From positions 1 to 15,359 of the forward strand of contig JANWZY010000031.1 in assembly GCA_025061935.1 (NCBI GenBank): DNA of 15,359 nucleotides. The letters are read 5' to 3'. Made by a program: the position numbers and the translations under genes. Below, one piece after another: positions 1 to 6,691 of this stretch (position 1 is the first letter of the stretch; each line of letters begins with the position of its first letter). The notes below the pieces were generated by a model that worked only from the letters and a program-made list of their open reading frames with translations, searched no databases and was not told the origin of the DNA. The DNA is from Verrucomicrobiia bacterium. Lineage in GTDB: Bacteria; Verrucomicrobiota; Verrucomicrobiia; Limisphaerales; DTLC01.

Positions 1-180
1 CCTCAGTCGGCTGTCCTATAACCCTCAGCGGCGCGGCCGAAACTGCATTATCTGAAAGCCGGGAAGGCCATTACTTAAGTGCCTTCAACTACCGAGTGAG
101 ATAACCTCAGACGGCCGCCGTCGGAATCATGCGCTGTCCTACGCGTGCGGCCTGTTCACGAATGCAGCGAGCGGTTTCTA
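1..180. other. intergenic left edge with one small palindrome
   Basis: No convincing coding frame is visible here. It lies 3' of the minus-strand lipoprotein gene. The only structure is a palindrome at 110-122 (GACGGC, one central base, GCCGTC). It could fold in a transcript leaving the lipoprotein gene, but no T-run follows on the minus strand, so a classical intrinsic terminator is not supported. Confidence 0.5.
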
Positions 181-909
181 TCAATGACTGGAGCCATGAT
201 GCCAGCCGTACGAGGTTCGCATCCAATAACCGCGCACCCACACCGCATGGGGATGCGGTGGCACGACCCAGCTACCGGAAACCCATGAGCAATGCCCGTC
301 CCAAATCCATCCGCCGCGGACCCATACATACTTCGGGCCTGGGCACACAGCTACCTCCTCGATGATCACTGGTGGTTCTTGCACGTATGCGACGCGCGTC
401 TCACGTTCGCTGGTTTCCGAGCGCGGTCGCTGCGTGCCAGTGTTGATCATGTAATCAATCACTCTGCTGCTTACGCCTGCATTGTGCAGCTCGATTATAT
501 CAGCCGCGCTGAGCCGGTAAGTCGAACCAGTCGCGCGGATCTGGCTGATGATGACATCATCACTTACGCCTGCTTGGGCCATTGCCTTGATGTCGGCCAG
601 TCCGAGTGGTTGACCGCGTTCGATTCGCGTGAGTGTCTCGGGCGCCCTGGCCCGGAGTCGCGCCCGTTGCTCCTGGTCCATCGAGTGTCCGATAAGCCCG
701 CCAGTTAGCGCCCCGATTGCGCCACCGATGGCCGCACCTTCAGCGCCGCGACCGCTTTGGTGACCAATGACCGCGCCTGTAATAGCGCCCAGCGCGCCAC
801 CGGCCAGCGCGCCGGTAGCCGTGCGGTCGGGCTCGCCCTCGGGTGTCTGGCATCCACTTGCCAAAAGGCCCGCCGCTACAATCCCACTCAACAGCTTCGT
901 TCCTTTCAT
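181..909 (-). CDS. glycine-zipper lipoprotein with WxxGxW-type C-terminus
   Basis: Predicted 242-residue envelope lipoprotein. The N-terminus is a short lipoprotein signal (MKGTKLL, hydrophobic stretch, then lipobox LASGC with the lipidated Cys at residue 20). Residues about 30-75 are a glycine zipper rich in GxxxG/AxxxG spacing (GALAGGALGAITGAVIGH), as in Gly-zipper Omp/OmpA-like families, which usually insert in or pack against membrane. Residues 90-160 form a predicted helical section with two similar units, each with an 'AGVS' turn. The C-terminus (about 193-230) has aromatic motifs of the YxWxxGxW type (YVWVRGGW, WVSGSW, VWVRGYW). An upstream in-frame ATG at 918 and another at 984 exist, but the start at 909 places the signal peptide directly at the N-terminus. 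The gene follows the peroxiredoxin gene on the same strand after a gap of about 96 bp. Exact function is unknown; a structural envelope or stress role is inference. Confidence 0.85.
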   Translation of the reverse strand: MKGTKLLSGIVAAGLLASGCQTPEGEPDRTATGALAGGALGAITGAVIGHQSGRGAEGAAIGGAIGALTGGLIGHSMDQEQRARLRARAPETLTRIERGQPLGLADIKAMAQAGVSDDVIISQIRATGSTYRLSAADIIELHNAGVSSRVIDYMINTGTQRPRSETSERETRVAYVQEPPVIIEEVAVCPGPKYVWVRGGWIWDGHCSWVSGSWVVPPHPHAVWVRGYWMRTSYGWHHGSSH

Positions 910-1005
910 CGGTCTCATATTTTCGCGAAATTGGACGTCTTTTCGCCGTGAGATATTCAAACTTATACGGCGCATATAAGACAAACCCGCTAATTGCGCG
1001 CACGG

Positions 1006-1545
1006 TCAGCCTTTCGGTTTATTGGTCAGCTTGGCGATGGCTTCCTTGACCTCTTTCAGATGCACGTCCGCATTCGGGTTGTCCGTGATATGGGCGATTT
1101 TGCCGTCCAGTCCGATGAGGAAGCTCACACGCCGCGCCATTGTTCCACTTGTGGCGCGCGCACCATAGGCGTCTGCTATCTTGCCCTCGGTGTCCACTAT
1201 GAGTCTGAAATTAAGGTTGTATTTCGACCTGAACTGCCTGTGTGACTCAGCCGTGTCGAAGCTTATCCCTACGACCTCTATGTCGGCGTCGCCAAGCTCG
1301 CTAAGTAAGTCCCTGTAGCCACACGCCTGTTTTGTACATCCGGACGTGTCGTCCTTGGGGTAAAAATACAGCAGCACAATCTATTTTCCGACGAGCTGGC
1401 TGAGCTTCCAAGTTTTATCGTCCTGGTCTTTGCCTTCTACAGGTGGCGCCGGGTCACCCACTGCGAGCTTTCTTCCGCCTTCACCTGCAATCACGTTGAG
1501 GACGCAGATGATCGTAGAAACAACCGAAACAATTAAAATGGCCAT
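1006..1545 (-). pseudogene. Bcp-type peroxiredoxin interrupted by in-frame TAG
   Basis: Thiol peroxidase of the AhpC/TSA (PrxQ/Bcp) family, which reduces hydroperoxides. The reading frame from ATG 1545 gives a hydrophobic N-terminus (MAILIVSVVSTIICV), suggesting a signal peptide or anchor, then VGDPAPP and ...KLSQLVGK, then a TAG codon at 1383-1381, then IVLLYFYPKDDTSGCTKQAC without any change of frame. Counting the TAG as codon 55, the peroxidatic Cys is residue 70 (in TSGCT) and the resolving Cys is residue 75, the usual Bcp spacing. The remaining fold (VVGISFDT, FRLIVDTEGKIADAYGA, RVSFLIGLDGKIAHI) is intact to a TGA-type end, 179 codons in all. In this family Lys-Lys precedes the first core strand at this point, so one base change (AAG or AAA to TAG) would explain the stop. 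A GTG at 1377 could restart a 123-residue fragment lacking the first strands. A GTG at 1557 is an alternative start for the full frame. It is either a recent pseudogene or a sequence error. Confidence 0.85.
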
Positions 1546-1557
1546 TTGGATTTTCAC

Positions 1558-1801
1558 GCAGAAAAAATTGCGCCAATTCTCGAAGTTGTCAATTCCTTGG
1601 CCCTGTTTGTTACAGACCGAGGCCGTGTCTTACACTTCAACTGCGGCTGGAGTTGGGGGCGGGCAAGAACGCCGGCACCTGGCACTCGGTTCGCAGCGTT
1701 TAGCATGGCTGACCCAGCAGACGCGTGAGTTCAAACTTGGCGTAACCAACTTACGTCAAAAATTTTCCCCCGTGGACTCGATTTTGAACAGTGCGCGCCT
1801 A
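1558..1801. other. intergenic region between glycosyltransferase and peroxiredoxin
   Basis: About 240 bp between two minus-strand genes with no coding frame that looks real. On the minus strand a TTGACG hexamer preceded by a T-run (around 1759-1765) could be a -35 element, but I see no matching -10 at proper distance, so a promoter is not called. Confidence 0.4.
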
Positions 1802-2545
1802 TCAGGCCCGCGCGGTGCCAGTTGCCCGCGGACGCCGGCGCAGCCCATTCTGGATTAGCAATCGCCAGACCATGAAAAAGGCTTCCCGTACGATGTGGCC
1901 TGTCATTTTTGACCGCCCCTCACGCCGCTCAGTGAATACGATGGGTACCTCGACAATCTTCATCCCTTGTCGCCAAAGCCGATGTGTGACCTCGATTTGG
2001 AAGCTGTACCCGTTCGACCGGATCGTGTCCAAATCAATGCTTTCGAGTGCGCGGCGACGGAAACACTTAAACCCACCTGTCGGGTCAGTAAAAGGCATGC
2101 CCGTGATCACTTGCACATATTTTGCCGCACTTTTGCTCAAGATGAGTCTTCCCAGGGGCCAGTTCATGATCCTGATGCCACCGATATACCGCGAGCCGAG
2201 CACGCAATCTGCATCTTTGGCGGCTTCGATCAACCTGGGTATGTCCGCCGGGTCATGTGACAGATCGGCGTCCATTTCAAGAATGAACTCGTAGTGTCGC
2301 TCCAGCGCCCACTTGAATCCCGCTACATATGCGCGGCCGAGCCCCTCTTTCTGTTTCCGGTGCAACACATGAATGAACGGGTACTGTGCGGCCAGCTCGT
2401 CCGCCAGTGCCCCGGTGCCGTCGGGCGAGTTGTCGTCAACTATCAACAAGTCAACCCTTATTGGCAGTGCCAGAAGCCGGTCCACGAGCGGTTTGAGATT
2501 ATCCCGCTCGTTGTATGTCGGCACTATGACCAGCGCTTTGTTCAT
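1802..2545 (-). CDS. DPM1-like polyprenol monophosphomannose synthase (GT2)
   Basis: Family 2 glycosyltransferase of 247 residues resembling dolichol/polyprenol phosphate mannosyltransferase. Such enzymes transfer mannose (or another hexose) from a GDP-sugar to a polyprenyl phosphate on the cytoplasmic face of the membrane. Visible motifs: VIVPTYNERDN at residues 7-16, LIVDDNSPDGT at 34-44 (nucleotide-binding Asp pair 37-38), EMDADLSHDP at 90-99 with the metal-binding DxD at 92-94, VLGSRYIGG at 115-123, DPTGGFKCFRR near 154-164, and NGYSFQIE at 178-185, a characteristic DPMS segment. It has no C-terminal membrane domain, so it matches the catalytic-subunit-only form. The frame is open further upstream to 2680, but the domain begins exactly at the ATG at 2545, so that start is chosen. 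It is divergent from the secreted repeat protein (133 bp gap) and upstream of the peroxiredoxin on the same strand. Confidence 0.9.
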   Translation of the reverse strand: MNKALVIVPTYNERDNLKPLVDRLLALPIRVDLLIVDDNSPDGTGALADELAAQYPFIHVLHRKQKEGLGRAYVAGFKWALERHYEFILEMDADLSHDPADIPRLIEAAKDADCVLGSRYIGGIRIMNWPLGRLILSKSAAKYVQVITGMPFTDPTGGFKCFRRRALESIDLDTIRSNGYSFQIEVTHRLWRQGMKIVEVPIVFTERREGRSKMTGHIVREAFFMVWRLLIQNGLRRRPRATGTARA

Positions 2546-2678
2546 CCGGACACTGACTGCGCGCGGCCAAGGTAACCGGGTCGGGGTGAACAAACAAGAC
2601 TTCAAATGTGGCAAGGTCGTATCGGCGCAGCGGCTAATTTCGGATAGACAAAAACCGAGACCCGTGTGAAAGTTCCGC

Positions 2679-4826
2679 ATGCGATTTGAGGATTTGAAAG
2701 GAGGTAGCTCCAGCCTGACCAGGTTGGCATGGCGCGGAATAACCCGCAGAAAGACTCAGAATCGAAGAGTTTCACGGCTGGCAACCGCCGCGTGCGTATC
2801 CTACCTCACCACTTTGGTGGCAGTAGCACAACAGTTTCCAATAGCGACAAATCCGGCCGTGTTTGAAATGTCCGGAGGCGCTGTGTCCGACGGCACCAAT
2901 TACCTGGTAGGGTACATTGGCGGAACGAACATCTATTGCCAGATAGTTTCGCCCACGGGCCAGTTGTTGGGCGCGCCGCTGCTGGTCGCGTCTGCAAACG
3001 TGGGTTGGCCGCCGGCCGTGGCATTTGCAGGGGCGCGCACCAACTGCTTGATAGCGTGGTCGGATTATTCGAGGACAAACGGCGTGACCATGTTCGGTCG
3101 GCTTATCCATTATGGCAGCGGCACAATGAGCACGGTCTTCCCGTTGCTCAGCGCAGTTGGCATGCACGGGTTCCAAAAAATTCGCGAGGTGGCATCGGAC
3201 GGTACCAACTTCCTCGTGCTTTGGGTCGATGCGAAACACCAAGTGGGTGGTGGCCATTACACCAATGTGTTTGCTCAGTTCGTGAATGGGACGGGCGGTT
3301 TGATTGGGTCGGAATTTGTAGCGGTAAGCGGGGGCACAATCGCTGATGATATGGCTGCAAGTTTTGGCAAAACGAACTTTCTCATCGCCTGGCAACACGA
3401 GGTGCTTGATAAATACGAAACCTATTGCCGTGTGGTTACCCCGGCGGGCGCCATCGGGCCCGTGCAAAAGATTAACTCGACGACGTCGCAAGACCGGAAC
3501 CCGCTCGCCATGGCGTTTGACGGGACGAATTTCCTCGTCCTGTGGAACTGCACCACCAATTATGGTGGGCAGGGCGAATTGATGCTGTATGGGCGGTTAG
3601 TGTCGCAATCCGGCACCCCGGTTGGGGGCGAGCTGGTAATCAGCACTGATAGGAGTGGGTTCCCTGGGGTTGCATTCGACGGTGCGAATTATCTTGTGCT
3701 CTGGGCGAAAGATGCGGTCGCAACCAACCACACGGTGCGTGCAAGGTTTGTTGACCGCAACGGCAATCCAATCGGCCCTGTGTTCACGCCGTTCGGGAAC
3801 CAGGGGACCAACCCGCCGCTGCTACCAATCCGCGGCGCCCTATTTGCAGGTGGCAAATTCTTGCTCACAGCCACGTTCGGGTCGTTCGTGGCCGATCCAA
3901 ACGGTGACATAGTGGGCGTGTCTGGTGGCGACGTGCACGGTAGGTTTTTCCCTGCCAGCACTACAGCACCGTACTTTACCAACGCCGCAATTGTTAATGG
4001 GAGGTTCCAGGCGCGGTTCCATCTTGTACCAGGGGTGACATATACGCTGCAGATATCCACAAACCTGACAAATTGGGAAGACGCAGACGTGCTCGGCAGC
4101 GACTGGACAAACGTGTTGTACCTTGCCGATGACCAACCGCCTCAAGGGAACCTGTTTGTGCGCGCGCGCATGGGCTGGACGCCGGCATTCGGATTGTCCT
4201 TCTTCGAATTTGCAAATGCGGGCGGGTTCGGCTCCGGCACCACGCCGGCAGTGTCGTACCCTGTACGGCTCACCAATTACTCGGCCGCGTTCTCGGTCGA
4301 ACGTGATCTAGAATTTCCATCCGCAACCAACGTCCGTTTCACAGGTCCGCCAGGCTCGGGCCTAACAAATACCCCGGCGTGGCAGGTTTACGGCGGCGAC
4401 GAATGGCGCATGTATCAAGCGCCGCCGGTTTACAACCCCGCTGCGGCACCGGGCGGGACATGGACGATTACCTACAAGGGTTCCAACGTGACGTTCAACG
4501 TGCCTGATCCGCAAGCGGCATTAAGGCTTGTCGTGCCATTGCCGACTGTGAACGTGAGCGGCGGGATAATCCAAAGCGTGAGCTGGGTTTACAAAAACGC
4601 AACGAACGGCGCCACGCTTGGCGGGCCACCGCCATACATGACAAGTATTCAAGTCCAGATAGAAGACACAACCGGCGCACGGGTCTACAATTCGCCAGAG
4701 TTGCCGCCGAACACGACGAGTCACACGCTAACGCGCACGGTGAACTGGTCTAACGTGGGAAGGGTTTACATGGCCTACGACGACACGTTGGACAACCATT
4801 ACGTGGTCACATTCACTAAGCCGTAG
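2679..4826 (+). CDS. secreted repeat protein, probable seven-bladed beta-propeller
   Basis: A 715-residue protein of unknown function. Residues about 28-51 look like a signal peptide (basic RRVSRL, hydrophobic ATAACVSYLTTLVAVA, then QQ). Residues 65-400 contain seven recurrences of a core like D-G-T-N-[FY]-L-V-x-W at about 71, 119, 174, 230, 281, 334 and 391, spaced 48-57 residues, each followed by an '[YF]x[RQ]xVxxxGxxxG' strand pair. This period and number suggest a seven-bladed beta-propeller. Residues 452-499 hold a secreted module seen elsewhere in this window (YTLQISTNLTNWEDA ... FVRARMG). Residues 500-715 are beta-rich, Asn/Thr-rich and unrecognised. The start is uncertain: ATG 2679 leaves a long tail before the signal peptide, and a strong SD at 2697-2705 favours CTG 2715 or TTG 2724. 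It is divergent from the glycosyltransferase gene. A surface or extracellular binding role is inference. Confidence 0.8.
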   Translation: MRFEDLKGGSSSLTRLAWRGITRRKTQNRRVSRLATAACVSYLTTLVAVAQQFPIATNPAVFEMSGGAVSDGTNYLVGYIGGTNIYCQIVSPTGQLLGAPLLVASANVGWPPAVAFAGARTNCLIAWSDYSRTNGVTMFGRLIHYGSGTMSTVFPLLSAVGMHGFQKIREVASDGTNFLVLWVDAKHQVGGGHYTNVFAQFVNGTGGLIGSEFVAVSGGTIADDMAASFGKTNFLIAWQHEVLDKYETYCRVVTPAGAIGPVQKINSTTSQDRNPLAMAFDGTNFLVLWNCTTNYGGQGELMLYGRLVSQSGTPVGGELVISTDRSGFPGVAFDGANYLVLWAKDAVATNHTVRARFVDRNGNPIGPVFTPFGNQGTNPPLLPIRGALFAGGKFLLTATFGSFVADPNGDIVGVSGGDVHGRFFPASTTAPYFTNAAIVNGRFQARFHLVPGVTYTLQISTNLTNWEDADVLGSDWTNVLYLADDQPPQGNLFVRARMGWTPAFGLSFFEFANAGGFGSGTTPAVSYPVRLTNYSAAFSVERDLEFPSATNVRFTGPPGSGLTNTPAWQVYGGDEWRMYQAPPVYNPAAAPGGTWTITYKGSNVTFNVPDPQAALRLVVPLPTVNVSGGIIQSVSWVYKNATNGATLGGPPPYMTSIQVQIEDTTGARVYNSPELPPNTTSHTLTRTVNWSNVGRVYMAYDDTLDNHYVVTFTKP
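2697..2705 (+). promoter_or_regulatory. strong Shine-Dalgarno-like AAAGGAGGT inside the annotated 5' end
   Basis: AAAGGAGGT matches the anti-Shine-Dalgarno sequence almost perfectly but lies 18 bases downstream of the only in-frame ATG (2679). In the same frame, CTG at 2715 follows it with a 10-base spacer and TTG at 2724 with a longer one. It may mark a non-ATG start for the repeat protein, or be chance within the codons for Leu-Lys-Gly-Gly. Confidence 0.35.
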
Positions 4827-4993
4827 GGACGGTCATAGCAGCGTGGTTTGTGCGTGGCCATGTTACCCGGGGATACTCCGATCGGTCGGGCCGGTTTTTA
4901 CGAGCCTAAGTTGTCTGGGCCGCGTATCTTGAACATTTCCTTGGGCCACCTGTCGAAGTATTCCGGAATGGCGCGGGTGTAGCCCGCCGAACC
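4827..4993. other. intergenic region upstream of degP-like gene
   Basis: A 167 bp gap between two plus-strand genes. It must hold the translation start region of the protease gene. I see no convincing -35/-10 pair, ECF-type promoter or hairpin with a T-run, and no clear ribosome binding site just before either candidate ATG (4994, 5009). Confidence 0.35.
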
Positions 4994-6508
4994 ATGACGA
5001 ATGGGCCTATGAAAACGTTTAGGAAATCAGAGCGGCTTAGTTCAGGCGCCCGATGCAAGTTATTTGCCACTTTCTTCGTTTTACTGCTGGGCGCGCAATG
5101 GTTCGCTCCGGCAAGCGTTAGGTATAAAATTGACGATTCGCCGCTAGACCGCAGCTCGCAGGCGACAAGCTATGCGCCACTTGTAAACAAGGTGGCGCCA
5201 AGCGTGGTTAACATATACTCGACCAAGGTCATCCGTGTCCGGCCGTTACCCTTCCCGTTCTTTGACGACCCGTTTTTCCGCCGGTTCTTCGGCGACGATG
5301 AGCTTGAGAGGTTCCGACAACCACGGACGCAACGTGCCCAAAACCTCGGCTCAGGAGTGATTGTGACCGAGGACGGCTACATCCTAACGAACACGCACGT
5401 AGTCGAGGGCGCGGACGAAATCAAGGTAGCGCTTGCAGATGGCAAACGCGAATACACGGCCAAAATTGTAGGTACCGACCCACAGACCGATGTGGCCGTG
5501 CTAAAAATCGATGCCAAAGACCTGCCGGCGATCACGTTGGGCGACAGCGACAAGCTCGAGGTCGGTGATGTCGTGCTTGCCATAGGCAACCCTTTTGGAG
5601 TCGGCCAGACGGTGACCAAAGGCATAGTGAGCGCGAAACGGCGCGGGGGGTTCGGACTCCTCGAGTACGAGGACTTTATCCAGACAGACGCCGCTATTAA
5701 CCCCGGCAACTCAGGCGGCGCGCTCGTGGACACAAAAGGCCGGTTGGTGGGCATCAACACTTTCATTGTATCCCGCAGCGGCGGCAGTCAAGGTATCGGG
5801 TTCGCCATCCCGATCAATCTCGCACGGTCAGTCATGGACAGACTGATCAAAGACGGAAAAGTGTCGCGCGGGTATCTAGGCGTGAACATCCAAAGCGTGG
5901 ACGCAGACATAGCGAAAGAATTTAACGTGCCAGAGGGCGTAGGTGCGATTGTCGCAGATGTCCACCCTAACACGCCTGCCGAGGATGCAGGACTGAAGCC
6001 CGGTGACGTGATAATCGAGTTTGACGGCAAAAGCGTTAAAGACAGCCGCCACCTGCAGTTCATGGTTGCCGAAACGCCGCCGAAAAAGAAGGTTACGCTT
6101 AAAATCATCCGCGATGGCAAACAAATGACTTTGACTGCAACACTTGGGGAGCGGCCTTCTGACCTTATGGCCAGATTCGGCGCACCACACGAGTACGACG
6201 AGCCTGGCTTAACTGTACTTGAAGGCGTCCAGCTTGCCGAGCTTGACGCGCGCGCGCGGAAACAATTCGAGATACCAGAACACGTAAAGGGAGCTTTGGT
6301 GGCTGAAGTCGAAACAGGCGCCCCTGCATTCGGCGCAGGCCTTAGACCAGGCCACGTCATTGTCGAGATCAACCGGAAACCCGTCGAAAATCTCAGTGAC
6401 GCGCGGCAATTCCTACGCGAGGCCAAGGGCGAAAAAATTTTGCTCCGCGTCTGGAGCCGCGGCGGTAGCCATTACATCGTAGTTCCGCGTCGCACTGCAA
6501 GGGATTGA
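4994..6508 (+). CDS. degP: DegP/HtrA-family serine endoprotease with two PDZ domains
   Basis: Do-like periplasmic serine protease/chaperone of 504 residues that degrades or refolds damaged envelope proteins. A signal or anchor segment lies at about residues 21-41 (CKLFATFFVLLLGAQWFAPAS). The trypsin-like domain follows (60-285), with a Phe/Asp-rich loop PFPFFDDPFFRRFFGDD at 86-102, typical of the LA loop region. The catalytic triad is complete: His135 (LTNTHVV), Asp166 (TDVAVLKI) and Ser240 (NPGNSGGAL). PDZ1 covers about 290-385 (GYLGVNIQ, carboxylate-binding region, GLKPGDVI) and PDZ2 about 405-497 (GAGLRPGHVI). Length and order match the DegP/DegQ/MucD group; assignment among these is uncertain. 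ATG 5009 (MKTFRKSE) is an equally plausible start. It is a stand-alone gene upstream of ligA with a gap of about 180 bp. Confidence 0.95.
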   Translation: MTNGPMKTFRKSERLSSGARCKLFATFFVLLLGAQWFAPASVRYKIDDSPLDRSSQATSYAPLVNKVAPSVVNIYSTKVIRVRPLPFPFFDDPFFRRFFGDDELERFRQPRTQRAQNLGSGVIVTEDGYILTNTHVVEGADEIKVALADGKREYTAKIVGTDPQTDVAVLKIDAKDLPAITLGDSDKLEVGDVVLAIGNPFGVGQTVTKGIVSAKRRGGFGLLEYEDFIQTDAAINPGNSGGALVDTKGRLVGINTFIVSRSGGSQGIGFAIPINLARSVMDRLIKDGKVSRGYLGVNIQSVDADIAKEFNVPEGVGAIVADVHPNTPAEDAGLKPGDVIIEFDGKSVKDSRHLQFMVAETPPKKKVTLKIIRDGKQMTLTATLGERPSDLMARFGAPHEYDEPGLTVLEGVQLAELDARARKQFEIPEHVKGALVAEVETGAPAFGAGLRPGHVIVEINRKPVENLSDARQFLREAKGEKILLRVWSRGGSHYIVVPRRTARD

Positions 6509-6691
6509 TTTTCGCACCAAACGCTGTCTGAACCTCCCTCAGCGCACGCTTCGCCAAAGCGGGGTGGCAGGCTCGGCCGCCTGCGGCCAGTGGCTCGTAT
6601 TTGGCTAGTCAAAAATTGATGAGGGCGGTCAGCCCGCCGCGCCAACAAAAGGATTGTCGTTTTCGCCGCGCGCGACTAAAAGATTCAAGTG
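6509..6691. other. intergenic region with GGCCGC palindrome
   Basis: A 183 bp spacer between the protease and ligA. It contains a perfect palindrome at 6575-6588 (GGCCGC, CT, GCGGCC), which could form a short hairpin after the protease stop. No T-run follows, so an intrinsic terminator is only possible, not shown. Confidence 0.4.

Noticed and set aside
292..708. Long plus-strand open frame opposite the lipoprotein
   Set aside because: It is antisense to a gene with a clear lipobox and repeat motifs, has no recognisable domain, and is explained as a shadow frame.
1375..1377. GTG 1377 as the true start of a 123-residue peroxiredoxin
   Set aside because: It would start inside the first core strand and omit conserved N-terminal sequence that is still encoded upstream in the same frame beyond the TAG.
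4898..4990. Minus-strand frame reading like a protein C-terminus (GYTRAIPEYFDRWPKEMF, ending at a TAA at 4900-4898)
   Set aside because: The open stretch is only about 40 codons, has no start codon before its late Met, and meets a TGA just inside the protease gene. It may be a remnant, but chance cannot be excluded.
5377..6426. Long antisense open frames under the DegP-like gene
   Set aside because: Low-complexity Ser/Pro-rich shadows of a conserved protease frame; no signal, domain or ribosome binding site.
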